From Chimonanthus salicifolius (lineage: Eukaryota > Streptophyta > Magnoliopsida > Laurales > Calycanthaceae), in contig CM023535.1 of NCBI GenBank assembly GCA_013350335.1, positions 40,422,069-40,486,068 of the forward strand: 64,000 nucleotides of DNA, in the 5' to 3' direction. Every line of letters begins with the position of its first letter. The stretch's first letter is position 1. This document shows positions 11,826 through 22,941 of the stretch, one piece after another. Position numbers and translations under genes: made by a program. The notes beneath the pieces were generated by a model. It made no database searches and was not told the DNA's origin. It was given only the letters and a program-made list of their open reading frames with translations.

Positions 11826-13333
11826 GATGTATAGTGGTTTGGTTCATCAACATGCATCCATTGTTAGGACTCGCTCAACCTTGAGCTATCTCCAAATCCA
11901 CTAAGTGGGGACTTACACCCTTACCATTAGAGTAAGACTTCCACCATACTCAATTGGTCTGGAATTTCACCCACCACATGTAGAGTAGGAATTCCACCTT
12001 ACTCGATTAGCTGGGAATTCCACCTACCACGTGTCCCAGAGACTGCATTCTAAATTTTTTATAGTGGTTCTAGAGCCAAGCCTCCTTAATCCACTTTACA
12101 CTGATATGATTTAAAAAATAAAAAATAAAAAAAAAATCAAGAAGCACTTGCCTTGAAGCTCAATTCCGATGAAGTGTGCTTCTTGAAGATCCACCCAATT
12201 TGTGCTCGCACAATCCTGACGTTCCACCTTGTAGAATAGTCGTGTAGAGCAATCACAGTCCTTGGGTGACTAGGAAATTGGATACACCAATATCTATCCT
12301 AGTAATATGTGCTTGGCCTTCTTTTTTAATCTCAATCTCCATGGAATGGATACTTGATTGATTTTTGTTTTGATTTACTAAGAGAGAATAACCCAAGATG
12401 ATTTTCCTTTGATCCTTGGGAGTTTTACCTTGAGAATGTGGTTATTTTTATGCTCTAAAGGTCTCACCTAAACTCACCAACAAATGAAGTATTTAAAGGC
12501 AAATACAAAATTTTCGGACAACAGAACCACACGATCGGTCGTGACCACACAATCGATCGTCCGTGTTTAAATTCATGCCCACCAGGCCGACCGTTGTTCA
12601 TTAAATGCATTGCAATGGCACAATAATGGTAACCACGCGATCGGTCGTATACAAGACTGATAGTTTGTGTTTAGGATAACAGATCGTGGCTTTGAGATTG
12701 AATAGTCCTGAGGCTATCCTGTCATGATAGTTCTTTGTCAAAACAGACCTCACCCGAACCCAGGGCGACATGTCGTGTGCCCGATGTGATATTGCCCTGT
12801 CCTGGCAATTGGTCGTAGGACCAACGACTCGTGCTATAACACACGAAGGGTCGCCACCAGATGATTTGATCGACCTGAGCATGACTGTGAATGACAATCT
12901 AGATCATGGCTGAGTCTCATTGGTAGGTCGTTGTGACCGGTGGGTCGGTGGACATGTAACCGACTGGTTGTATGGCCACGACCGGTCGTACTCTGTTAAT
13001 GGCGACGAGTCACCTAGACAATGTGTTATCCCTGACACTTTGTTTATACATTTCCAAGATGGGTTCCTCTTGGAGTCAAACACTTTTTAGGCTTGGTTAC
13101 TTTTCCAGATATGATGTCTAATTGTAAGGATGGTCCACCTAAGGTTTGGGTTCCACCTAAGGTCATCTATGACCAATTACCTTCCGTGATTGCCATACAT
13201 GTGTTGATCTGTTGAGTCTTCATAATTCAACCAACACTTGAGTTTTGAGTCTTCAGCTTTTCTCTTCAAGGCAAGCCTTCTCCTAAGTCAAGAGCTTGAC
13301 AAACAGGTGACTCGACAAGCCGGAGCACTAACA
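11826..13333 (-). repeat. Sirevirus-like LTR, proximal (5') piece
   Basis: Continuation of 7916-8083; the full LTR would be about 1.68 kb. It ends at the TGTTAGTGC terminus (minus strand) next to the PPT. 11826-12060 is the inverted counterpart of about 33770-33930 in the second Sirevirus-like copy, with shared phrases such as AAATCCACTAAGTGGG and AGGAATTCCACC. 12530-13020 is rich in GGTCG/CGACC words, including ACGACCGGTCGT. Confidence 0.75.
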
Positions 13334-13810
13334 ATCGCCCCTTTTGTCAATTCGTGACATAAACTAGAGGCTAAACAAATACATACTCAATAATCATCCA
13401 TTCCCAAATATACATTATGTGACACAAAAATTATACAAATTACTCGATTACATTCAAATGACACAAGGAATATGTCTTCGCTTCATATTCTTGCTCAGCT
13501 TGTTCTATTTTCAAATTTAACTGTAAATACACAAGCAAGCTACAAGGATTTGAAAATTTTTTGTGGGGTTAGTCTAAACATAAACATGTATCCATGGACT
13601 AAACATTTTATTCATAACTCATATTCCCCCCCATACCTCATGATTTTCTTTTCACTCTCTCCCCCATTCTCCTTGAGATTGAAGTCCAAACTTCAATGCA
13701 TCACAATGCATTTCCCCCATACATCAAGCTTCCCAAGCTTGCAATAGTTTCTCCATCATCCTACTCCCCCATAAGCCTTTAGGTTCTCCCACTTTCTCCC
13801 CCATTTTTGT
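13334..13810 (-). other. Cluster of polypurine tracts upstream of the Sirevirus-like 3' LTR
   Basis: Minus-strand G-runs: AAAAGGGGCGAT abuts the LTR (about 13334-13345), and further tracts lie near 13626-13633, 13658, 13711, 13763 and 13795, typically AATGGGGGAGAAA. The spacing is 40-70 bp within the distal group. Repeated PPTs between the last ORF and the 3' LTR are characteristic of Sireviruses. Confidence 0.75.
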
Positions 13811-14012
13811 CAACAACTAACAAGGATACATGCCACTCAAACCATCAAAGCACTCATGCATTCATATTGAAAACAAACCATTAAATACACATGATAGCTG
13901 CAAGTAATAACCATGGCATCACATAACAAGGAGAGAGATATTAAACAAATCATTGCATTGATTCACAAAATCAATCCATGCAAAAAGATTTTAATAAGTA
14001 CAGACCAAACAC

Positions 14013-14596
14013 TCAGTTTTTCAAAAACACATAAGAAAAACTATCCCAAGCAGGGCCAGCTGGTGGGGAGGAGGAGTGACGAGGAGTAGTGTCATCCTTG
14101 CTGCATGATATGGCGGAGATAAAGCTCTGGATGGGTTCCTTTACATAGGCTGCCAAGGCGTCAAACTTGGTTTCCAAGGCACTGTGCCTCGTAGACTGCT
14201 TATCTTCAAGAGCTTGCAGGCAATTCTCGAGGAACCTTCGACTGACAGTGTCGACTCTAGTTTTTTCATCTGTTTCCTCTGCTGCTTCAGTTTCTCCTGC
14301 AGGGCCTGTGGACGAGTATAGGTCAGGAATGAGAGAGGGTATAGAGGCAGCACCTAGAAGCTACTCATATCAAGTCTTTCCCAGAGACTTATTGATTGCA
14401 ATGGCATCAGGAAGCCGAGTTGACTAGAGAGTGATCCTTCCTGGATGGCATTACTCCAAAATGCAGTGCTATCCTATACATGAGGTAGCAAAATGGAGGA
14501 TGACTGGCCATGGAAGAATTGATGTACTTTAGAATGGTCGGCACATGATGGTAAGTAGACATAGCTTCTTCACAGTCACAACTGCGTGCATGTGAG
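14013..14596 (-). pseudogene. Degenerate 3' ORF of the Sirevirus-like element (env-like position / plant transposon protein type)
   Basis: On the minus strand the upstream part (14604-14407) encodes a segment with YHHVPTILKYINSSMASHP and LMYRIALHFGV, reminiscent of the 'putative plant transposon protein' domain (recognition from memory, moderate). Downstream, in shifting frames, comes a glutamine/lysine-rich coiled-coil-like stretch (KLKQQRKQMKKLEST), then LEDKQSTRHSALETKFDALA, then an Ser/Pro-rich tail ending at TGA 14013-14015. At least one frameshift (near 14290) separates the parts. It sits where Sireviruses carry their extra ORF between pol and the multiple PPTs. It is truncated at its 5' end by the LTR starting at 14597. 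Confidence 0.5.
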
Positions 14597-15108
14597 TGTA
14601 ACACCCCACCCTTTTCACTCTAATAATCAGAGTATATTTTTTATTTTTTTAATAATAATAAACAAGTGATCAGGGAGGAATGTCACGACGCGAGTTAAGT
14701 TCGGACTTCTCAAGTCCGACCCTTAACTGGCCAAGCCCATGTGCGTATGAACTAAGTCCATGAGAACTGATCCACACATGGTACCAATAAGACTTGCGGA
14801 ATAAACTTAATCTTAGTCTAACTGCGGGTTATAAAAGATCCTAAGACTACTCCATTTTACATCTTTAGATAGCAAAGTACATAATCATATTCTCCAAAAT
14901 TACTAAAATAACCTTAGACTAACATTCATTCCAAACCATCCAAAATAAACCAAACCATAGTAACTAGTTAAGTACATTATTACATGCCGACATCATCTAA
15001 CTATCAAATTACATTGTCCATATAAAAGTCCATAAGTCAATCCATTAAAAGTCCATTCAAAGCCCAAGCTTCTAGGCTTGGTTTCCTTCACGATCCTCGT
15101 TCTTCCCC
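14597..15108 (-). repeat. Chromovirus LTR (subfamily A), first segment, interrupted at 15109
   Basis: It starts TGTAACACCCCACCC and carries the conserved block GTCACGACGCGAGTTAAG...CCTTAACTGGCCAAG. It stops at a complete nested element and resumes at 27172, where the sequence continues logically (TCCACTAAGGATAGAGATAGGGCGTTAG). 15104-15108 is the TCCCC target duplication of the nested element. Confidence 0.88.
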
Positions 15109-15753
15109 TGTAACGCCCGCCCCTTTTCACCTTAAATCAGAGTCTATTTTTTTTTCCATAGTGACAAAGGGTGCGGACGTCACGACGCGAGTTAAGTCCG
15201 AGCTTCTAAAGCCCGGCCCTTAACTGGCCAACCCTACGTGTGCGTGGAACGAAGTCCACGAAGAACAGCTCACACGTAGACGTAAGCTCAAGGAATATTA
15301 CAACTAAGTACGGAATTAACAATAAAGACTATCCTACAAATTTGAGATAGCAGGGAAGATAACATTCATAATATTACTAAAATATCACAACGTCTCAACT
15401 TCCAAAATAAACCAAAATATAAGAGTAATCTAATTATACAGTCCAATAAGCTAAACTGTTCAAATATACATTTCCAAAAATAAACTTTAATAAAGTAAAC
15501 AGTTCGCCTCCCCAAGCTTCTAAGCTTGGCTACCCGTCCCGTCCTTCTGCTCCGGTATTTCCTCCGTCATCAGCTAGGGTAGAAGTAGGGCGTTAGACAA
15601 CGCGCCTAGTAGGACTCCGAGTAGGGCTAACACATGGATCAGTGATACCAAAGTATATAGATAATAGTATAACGAAAATCATAAAATGAATGCTATGCCA
15701 TGGGTGTCTGTGTTATGAATCCCACCCATCATCCATACCATCATGCTGTCATA

Positions 15754-15985
15754 TCCCCCTTGACGGCAAAACCTCGTCAAGATACAAACAATCACAAATC
15801 ATCCCCCTGGACGGCAAAACCTCGTCCAGATATAAAACAATCACAAATCATCCCCTTGGACGGCAAAACCTCGTCCAGATATAAAACAATCACAAATCAT
15901 TCCCCTGGACGGCAAAACCTCGTCCAGATATAAAACAATTACAAATCATCTCCCTTGATGGAAGAACCATCATCAAGGTATCATA
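15754..15985. repeat. Tandem 49-bp hairpin array (about five units)
   Basis: Units have the form CCCCTGGACGGCAAAACCTCGTCCAG followed by ATATAAAACAATCACAAATCAT. Each unit is itself a hairpin (TGGACG...CGTCCA, with covarying first and last versions TTGACG...CGTCAA and TTGATGG...CATCAAG). The stem sequence changes between units while pairing is kept. The identical array sits at 23578-23810 in the other LTR. Confidence 0.9.
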
Positions 15986-18880
15986 ATTACATACAACATC
16001 CCTGATACATCAAACACATCAAAATATCTCCATGTCTGTTTATCGGTCGCCCCGACGGTGCATGGACTCCGGTTTCATTTCATCCTTCCCCTGTCATATC
16101 CCTCCCATGCCATGCATGAGATGTAGATGCCATATGCTATGTAATGAATATAATAACAAACCATGACATTTAAAAAAGATCCCATCAATACAACATATAA
16201 CTTGATTACCCAAAATAGATCAAACAAAGCCTCAATAATCACATCATAGCATTAAAATCCATTTTAACCTAATCATATGCTTACCGGAATAAATCAAGTA
16301 AAAACCCCTACATAATACATAATTCAAAACCAATCTTAAAACATACCATATAATTTCCAAACTAATTCAAAGAAACCATCACTCAATCCATGGCTTACAA
16401 AAATGTAGGAATCCTACCGAATACCGATTAGCGTTCTTTCTTCCGTTTCCGTCCGACAGACCCGGTCGCCGATCACGCACCTCTTGCGATGTCCGGTACC
16501 TTATTATACATATCAATTAGTCAATGTATTAACCATTTAAGTCCATAAATCACATCTTAGTGGGGTTCGGCCATATACCATGGCCGAACCTCACTAACTA
16601 AGTTTTGCAGGTCCCATTTAGTCCATTAAATATTTTAATCATATGAGTCTAAAAACCAGCCACCCTAGGCTTTATTAATCGCTCATAAGGTTGTTACTTA
16701 GAGTCCCTAGGTCCATGACCACCTCCCATGGGTTTCTTCATTTTGGCCAATATTTACGGTTTTACCACTACCCTTCCATGGTTACTCATTTACTTGATCC
16801 ATGTACATTATGGTCCATAATTGTTCCATAACTTAGACCCATTAATTGATTCACAAAATGGTTCCATTGATGTCTCATTAACCATGATATGCATATTAAT
16901 AATTTAGTCCTTAACTTAGCCTAATTTTTCCATTCATCCAACCACATACACACACCCTTCCTTAGTCCATAAAATGACTTACAATTGAATCATCATTCTT
17001 AACCACATCCTGGGTCCCTAATTGATCCATCAACCATACAACAAGACCACTTACCTCAACCATCTAATTAACCTAATTCCATTAATTTTTAAACACATGC
17101 ACACACCTTAAACCTTAGCCCAAAGAGGACTCTCAATGAGTCATGGGCTTTATTAAAACTAGCCCCTTTAATTCAACCTAATCCCCACTTTTCCTTGGGT
17201 CTTTTTCACCACATTTAGATCCATAATAAGCCCTCCCATGAGGAGGTTTACATCATGCATTTAAATCATCAACTTTGATCATCACTTGATACATTCTTGA
17301 GTCCATTAATGACCCCTTTAATCATGACCTATTCCCCATTAATTTAAACACACACATAAGTCCAACTATGAGGGATTTTAACTCATACATTTAAATCATC
17401 CTTCCTTAATCATCATGAAATACATTTTGGTCCATTAGTTTAACCATAACTCCCATTTATTTTTCCTTATTTAAACCCCTTTAATTTTTCCAACATTCAC
17501 CATTTACAACCCTAAAAATTCATTAGCTACCTTCATTATCTTCCATCCCTCCAAACCCATTTAAATTTACAAACACATAACCCTAAAAACTCCATTAAAG
17601 ATCCTTAATTACCTACATTTAACCATTAAAATCTTAAAACCCTAAATCATCCTCCATGGTTTCCATTATTTATAAACCCTAATAATTCACTTAAACACCT
17701 ACCATTTTTTGAGGTCATTAACATCATTCACATCTCCCATGCATTTCCTCATTTAAACCCCTTTAAAATTATCACCACATTTAATCATTAGCACCTTAAA
17801 AAAAACATAAGCCATCTTTCCATGATTTTCATTCAAGATCCCTTTAAAAAGAACTAACACATTTAATCATTAAACACTTACAAACCCTAAATCATCCTCC
17901 ATTCTTTTCCTCATTAAAACTCTTTAACTTCACTAACATTTATTCATTAACATCTTAAAATCATAAATCCCCCTTCCATGGTTTTGATCTTAAAAACCCC
18001 ATTTAATCTTACTTAATTACTCACCATAATTCCTTCCAAAAATCACACATATTTCATGCTTAAATGAATTTCATTACATAATGTCCTTAATGTATTTATT
18101 TTTCCTTAACCTAATTTATCCACTTTTCCATCCTTCCATTTGATGGATTTGAGATCCAAGGCCTATGATTATTTGGCCACCATCAAACTTAACAAGAATG
18201 GATCCCAAAACTTAAACCATAAAAATCCAAATCTCTTGTTTAGGAATTACTTACAATCCGACGCCTCCTCCGACTTCCGTCACTCCCGTCGGCTTCCTTG
18301 GCCTCCTTTCTCTTCCTCTCCTTGTTTGAACGGCTAAGATGCTTGATCCATGGTGAAGACACCATAGCTTGGGTTTGGCCATGATAGGGTTTGATTTGAG
18401 AGAGGAAGGGAGGAGAAGATGGAGATAAATAACCCAAGGTCTTGATCTTGGAGTGATGAGCCCAAGCTTACACCTTTCTCCTCTCTTTTCTTCCAAGCTT
18501 TTCTTATTCTTTCTCTTGGTTTTCTTCCTCTCCTTTTCCTTGGGTGTGGCACGGTGGTGGAGAACAAGAGAGGGAGAGAGTATGAGATCGTTGGAGTGGA
18601 GAGAATGAGATGAAAAGTCATCTCATCTCTTGGTTGTCTAAAATACACTCCACATTAACTCTCCCACCAACCCAACTTAGATATTTTTCATGCTTTTTGA
18701 CCCAACCACATTACCCAACGTTTTTTTTCTTTTTGCCTTAAGATAAGATGGCTTTTGGTTTTCCACCTTTTGACCATTTGACCCTCATTTGAATAATTTA
18801 ATCATTTAATTAATTAGATAATTAGGTTAAGTTAATTCCCATTTAATTTAATTCCATTAAATTTCTTCCATAAAATCCAC

Positions 18881-18905
18881 CCATGGTTGACCAAGTCAAC
18901 CATGG
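18881..18905. promoter_or_regulatory. Inverted W-box palindrome in U3
   Basis: Perfect palindrome CCATGGTTGACC / AAGTCAACCATGG with two TTGAC cores head to head, about 440 bp inside the U3 end of the LTR. The same palindrome recurs at 26706-26730, 35929-35953, about 36565-36589 (opposite-strand LTR), about 40345-40369, 48672-48696, 48865-48889, 60400-60424 and 60594-60618, usually about 430-440 and/or 605-635 bp from the U3 end. TTGAC(C/T) is the core bound by WRKY factors; function here is inferred. Confidence 0.6.
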
Positions 18906-19346
18906 TGGCCGGCCCCACCAATTCTTGGTCCACACGCCACCTCAATTAGTGAGGTGGAGGTGGGTCCCAATTGGCCACATCACCTTGGCTTAATTCAAAT
19001 TAACTTAGGTGATTTAAATTTAATTCAACCCATTCCGACTAATTGGATCATCATTGGGCCCATGGCCCAATTACATTCACCCTTACCCATGTACCTTGGG
19101 GCTTACATCATCTTGATCCATTGGGTCCCAATTGGGTATTGGGCCCAATTTGACCATCCTTGGCCCAATTGACCACCATTGACCCTTTAAGTAAACTTAA
19201 ATCCAATCCATAATCCATTGGGCCCTAGTTGGGCCTTTGTCCACATTTTGATCCATTTATTATCTATTCCATCCAATTTTCAAATTCCACCATAAAAAAA
19301 ATAAATAATAACACATATATTACTTTACAAATTCCGGGCCATTACA

Positions 19347-19371
19347 ATACAATCCTCTTTTAAAATTTTCG
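19347..19371 (-). other. Polypurine tract / 3' untranslated junction of the young element
   Basis: The minus strand reads TTTTAAAAGAGGATTGTAT into the LTR start TGTAATGGCCC. A GAATTTTCG..GACGAAA-type sequence precedes it, as is usual for Tekay/Del chromoviruses. Equivalent sites occur at 40798-40822 and 61059-61083. Confidence 0.7.
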
Positions 19372-19408
19372 TCGCGAAAATTCGAGCGAAGTAGAGGTCT
19401 CAAACATC

Positions 19409-20222
19409 TCATACGAAGAGTTCCGGATGAGCTGCTCTCATTTCTGATTCCAGTTCCCAGCTGGCTTCCTCATTGCCATGTCGTTCCCATACCACCTTGA
19501 TTTGCGCTGTAGTCTCCGCAACCAACTCCGATCCCATCAGCGCATGCTCACCGGCCTCTGTCCATCAATCTGTGGGTGGAATGCTGTGCTAATCAACAGT
19601 CGGTCCCCATAGCTGACTGCATGCTCTGCCATACTCTGCTAGTGAATCAACCATCTCTGTCGGACACAATAGTCTGAGGTACACCATGTAGTCTGATAAT
19701 GTCCCGGATGTACCGTCGCCCCAAGGTCTCCGATGAATCGGTCGTCTTGACAGGAAGGAAATATGCAGACTTGGTCAACCGGTCCACCACGACCCATATT
19801 GCATCGTGGCCTTTGGAAGACCTTGACAATCCTGTCACAAAATCCATGGAGATGTGCTCCCATTTCCACTCCGGTACAGATAAGGGTTTGAATAAACCCG
19901 GTGGCTTCTGATGTCCCACCTTAACCTTCTGACAAGTTAGGCAGCGAGCAACAAACTCTGCCACATCTCTCTTGAGTCCATGCTGCCAATAGTGCCTCTT
20001 AAGATCATGGTACATCTTGGCGCTGTCCGGATGGGTAGAGAGCTTGGTTTGGTGTGTCTCCACCAACAACTCCCTTTTGCAGCTCTTAGGCACATCCGTC
20101 CTGCCTCGGAATACAAGACCCTGTCCCAGTCGTAATTCCTATTCCGATACCACCTCACCTGTTGATATCTCGGTCCATATCTCCTCCATTTCTGGGTCTA
20201 TTTGTTGTTCCCGTTCAATTGT
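19409..20222 (-). pseudogene. Chromovirus integrase remnant with two internal deletions
   Basis: The minus strand retains, in order, the end of RNase H/linker (IEREQQIDPEMEEIW), the integrase zinc finger (H-x3-H ... CLTCQ), and the start of the catalytic core (WEHISMDFVTGL, VVVDRLTKSAYFLP). It then has a jump from AFHPQIDGQ to a PVSM..LIG stretch, and a second jump from TTAQIK straight to VVWERHGNEEASWELESEM...HPELFV. The deleted parts are most of the integrase core and the whole C-terminal domain. Short shared sequence at the joins (CTGTCCA near 19558-19565; TCAAG near 19497) suggests microhomology deletion. A stop lies in place of Arg after SDRDG (CGA to TGA), and another before ELRLGQG. 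It cannot make a functional integrase. Confidence 0.9.
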
Positions 20223-22024
20223 GCAAAGTACCTCTTAATTACATCAACATCACTCACATTAACCTACGAGTTTCATTCTTGCAGAATTTACTCTGTCCCA
20301 CATTCTCTCTTTTTCTCATGAACCCATTTGCGATCTGATGTAGATTAACGTATTCTACTTCACTTTACCCTCTACCAAGACATTTCACATACGTACACAT
20401 TCAACACATTCTTTCGTCTACTCTCTGTGTGAGGTAGCCTGCCCATATGAGCCTATGCTCAAGTCCTTTGCTGATTCCATTTCAACTAGGTTTCTAGCTG
20501 CACTCTCCTGGAATTCCATCGGCTGACTACAGAGTCAGCTAGCTAGACTAACTCAGCAGTCGCCCATAGCTTCCCATTCGAGTTTCACTAGACTCCTATC
20601 TTTCCCATTAACTACCTCTCCAAAACTTAGCACCTCTTCATTTGCACAAAAGTCACTATGTGACTAACCCTTTTGTTCATAACTCCTACAATACCAATAC
20701 CCGACATCAATCCAAACCACCATGGGAACCCTCATCCATGGTTATACACATCCATGGTTACTAACCATCCATGAATATAACCCTCCTATGGGTATAATCC
20801 ATTCATGGGCATAACTAATACCTTCGTAGGACTATTCTGTCTATCATAGGGCTAACAGGTCTAATATACGACCCATGTGTCGTCTACGAAATCAAATGTC
20901 TATCATAATGCTAATGTCCGGCATCAATCCATGACTATCTACAAATTCCTAATCTTTAGAATTATTCATCAGCCCCACTTAGGTTTCCAACCAAACGCAT
21001 TGGCATATCACAGCCTCTTCATGCATACTACATATTCACAACTCACAGCACTTTATGAACTCATCATCATATACATAATCTATAACACATCCTTGTTCCT
21101 CAATGACTATTCATCTCTAGAATCAATTATCAAAACAATATCATATAAACTCATTGCAATGATTGATAATTCACAATTTTGTAACATCATAGGGAATCAT
21201 CATGCAATCACTAAATAAAATATTTTCATAAATTCATGGTCCATCATTCATTCATGCCTTTTAAGGCCATAAACCCATTTCAAGGCCTATCATCACTCGT
21301 TCATAATCTACACTACACATTGGGAGAATGCAATTGCATTATACATACAAGGTTTTCATACAACATATTAGTCTTTGCAAGCTAGACCCTTCACATTCTC
21401 CTCATAGTGTCATCCTCTCACGAGTTTCATGTGGCAAGTTAACCCATGCATTCCGGTCTCTTTCAAGTACATTGTTTATCCAACATCTCTCAAATGGCAC
21501 TTTGTTCATATGCGAACTTCTTATATCCCCTCACAAAATGTTTACATCATCACCCATTATATGTCATAACATAAATCTCTTCACTTGGGTCATGACAAAT
21601 TATCAAGCCATGGGTCATCACCAATATAAAAGCCATTTCTAAAAACCATTGTACCATCCCCCAAGTATACCCATATATCACATTATCAAAAACTCCCCAC
21701 CCTTTTTATTCACATTTATCTCACTCAAAAACATATACAACATATAACCCACATCAAAAGTTCATGCCTCTTATTATCATTTGATGCATGTAGTTCATCA
21801 TTGCACATTTTTACATACTCTTTCCTCACTTAATTAGTATGATCATAACTATTAGTCTTTCCTCATTTCATCACCTCATACACTCAACAATAAGAATTCA
21901 ATACATGTATATTCACATGCACTCACAATACAAGCATGCTTGTGCAATTTAATATCACACATATTTCATTCATTTAAAACCCTAAAATCATTAATTATCC
22001 TCCAATATAAGTACCATTAGTCCT
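20223..22024 (-). other. Unassigned interior sequence replacing gag-pol
   Basis: About 1.8 kb of AT-rich sequence matches neither gag, protease, RT nor anything else in the window that I can recognise. Reading frames of 104 and 113 codons exist on the plus strand (20877-21218, 21328-21642), but their composition is low-complexity and I see no motif. It may be sequence acquired from elsewhere in the genome or heavily diverged leader. Confidence 0.6.
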
Positions 22025-22436
22025 TTCTTTCCAGTGTCCAGGTAGTCCACAAACCCGGCATACCACTTCAAGAGGGTAGGGGCAGTATGTACAGTTGTGC
22101 CCAACTTGGTTGTACAACTCGCGCATATAATCGGGTTCTATTTTCCCCTACCGACTCTTTTATCACCGGAAAGTCTTCCACATCCTCTTTAGGAAGAGAT
22201 GCTAAATCCTCTTCATCTTTCTTGGAAGGTCCCTCCTGAAAGTCCATGCCAACTTCTATGCTAGAAGCGGACACCAAATCTATGGAACAGCTAGGGGTTT
22301 CCTTATCCCATAATTCCGTACACTCCCCGTCACTTGACATATCTGTATTCATAGAATACAATAGAACACAAAAATCATCAACAGAAATTTCCAATAAAAC
22401 CAATCCAAGTTTTGGGGAATTCATTATGCATATCAC
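22025..22436 (-). pseudogene. Acidic ORF fragment followed by a CCHC-like cysteine cluster, origin unknown
   Basis: The minus strand has an open frame from 22436 with an acidic, Ser/Glu/Asp-rich stretch (KKDEEDLASLPKEDVEDFP). After a one-base frame change near 22150 it continues as EPDYMRELYNQVGHNCTYC and PLEVVCRVCGLPGHWKER (to about 22030). The spacing C-x2-C-x4-H resembles a zinc knuckle, but the final Cys is replaced. It does not resemble the gag zinc knuckle of the sibling chromovirus (CYQCGQQGHFKREC). It could be a captured gene fragment or the gag of another element. I do not assign a function. Confidence 0.35.
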
Positions 22437-22601
22437 AATGTATTTTGTTTGGGGAAAGTTGCCAAATAAGCACGCTTGTTTTTCCTTTGTTTCTGGGGGG
22501 GATCTCTAAATTCCTATCGTTTGTTGTTCAAATATGGAAATACCGGGGAATTGCATCCTACTTTGCTATGTTTGATAAATCTATCACTGTTTCAACAATT
22601 T

Positions 22602-22608
22602 GGGGGGT

Positions 22609-22641
<33 letters not shown>
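22602..22641 (+). repeat. Poly-G tract (G6-T-G33)
   Basis: Six G, one T, then 33 uninterrupted G on the plus strand, inside the transcribed leader of the young element (C-tract in its RNA). Such runs are unstable and strongly G4-forming; the exact length may be assembly-dependent. Confidence 0.9.
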
Positions 22642-22642
<1 letters not shown>

Positions 22643-22741
22643 TTTCCTAAGTATCAAAGTATTGTGTTCTCATTTTCGGGGGAAATGAGCCCTATATTGC
22701 TACGTTTGATAAATCTAACTTAGGATAATTTTTTTTTTTCC

Positions 22742-22926
22742 CTTGCTATCATTCCTTTTTGTCAGACGTTGTTCTCAGATTGAATACTTCCGTTTGAGTC
22801 AATCGAAGTAAATTAACTCGGCCCCCGTGCAGCGGACTCCAAAGAGTCGGTCGGTTGGGATTCTTAGCTGTCAGTGAGATATGCAACCGTCTTAGACTTA
22901 CTTCGAGAGATTCATTCTTCCGAGTT
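22742..22926 (-). other. 5' leader of the young element
   Basis: The minus strand contains TCTCACTGACAG.TAAGAATCCCAAC and AGTTTGACTC-type phrases shared with the plus-strand leader at 56617-56780. This shows the two elements descend from the same chromovirus group despite their different interiors. Confidence 0.7.
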
Positions 22927-22939
22927 CGCTCTGATACCA
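22927..22939 (-). other. Primer binding site, initiator tRNA-Met
   Basis: The minus strand reads TGGTATCAGAGCG immediately after the LTR end TTACA plus GT, complementary to the 3' end of plant tRNA-iMet (..GCTCTGATACCA). It fixes the 5' LTR as 22942-27171. Confidence 0.93.
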
Positions 22940-22941
22940 AC

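Larger units (their letters stand above)
7916..14596 (-). mobile_element. Sirevirus-like Ty1/copia 3' end (LTR, multiple polypurine tracts, last ORF), truncated
   Basis: In minus-strand order this holds a degenerate ORF (14596-14013), a region with several G-run polypurine tracts (13810-13334), then an LTR (13333-7916) interrupted by a solo chromovirus LTR. Repeated G-run PPTs upstream of the 3' LTR are a published signature of Sireviruses. The LTR ends TGTTAGTGC... and, on the plus strand, starts TGACTAGAAGGGGGAGGAGTGAATAG. The 5' part of the element is missing because a chromovirus LTR begins at 14597. It landed in the copia RT gene. CCGAG (7911-7915) is the expected left target duplication, but the other end is lost, so this cannot be verified. 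Confidence 0.75.
15109..19346 (-). repeat. 3' LTR of the young element (subfamily B), 4,238 bp
   Basis: Starts TGTAACGCCCGCCCC and ends CCGGGCCATTACA. It contains the GACGCGAGTTAAG block (about 15180), the AGGGCGTTAG/CGCGCC hairpin (about 15590), a 49-bp hairpin tandem array (15754-15985), a single TTCGGCCAT palindrome (16561-16592), a long CATTA/CCATT-rich tract (16600-18100), a GA/CT-rich promoter-like zone (18240-18650) and a W-box palindrome (18881-18905). ORFs of 60-105 codons near 18140-18650 recur identically in the other LTR and are repeat sequence, not genes. Confidence 0.95.

Noticed and set aside
15754..15985. CRISPR-like regular array
   Set aside because: The units are contiguous 49-bp tandem repeats with hairpins and no unique spacers, lie inside a plant LTR and are duplicated in its partner LTR.
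18140..18648. ORFs of 65-104 codons repeated at 25965-26473
   Set aside because: They lie in the GA/CT-rich part of both LTRs, overlap each other on both strands and show no protein motif.
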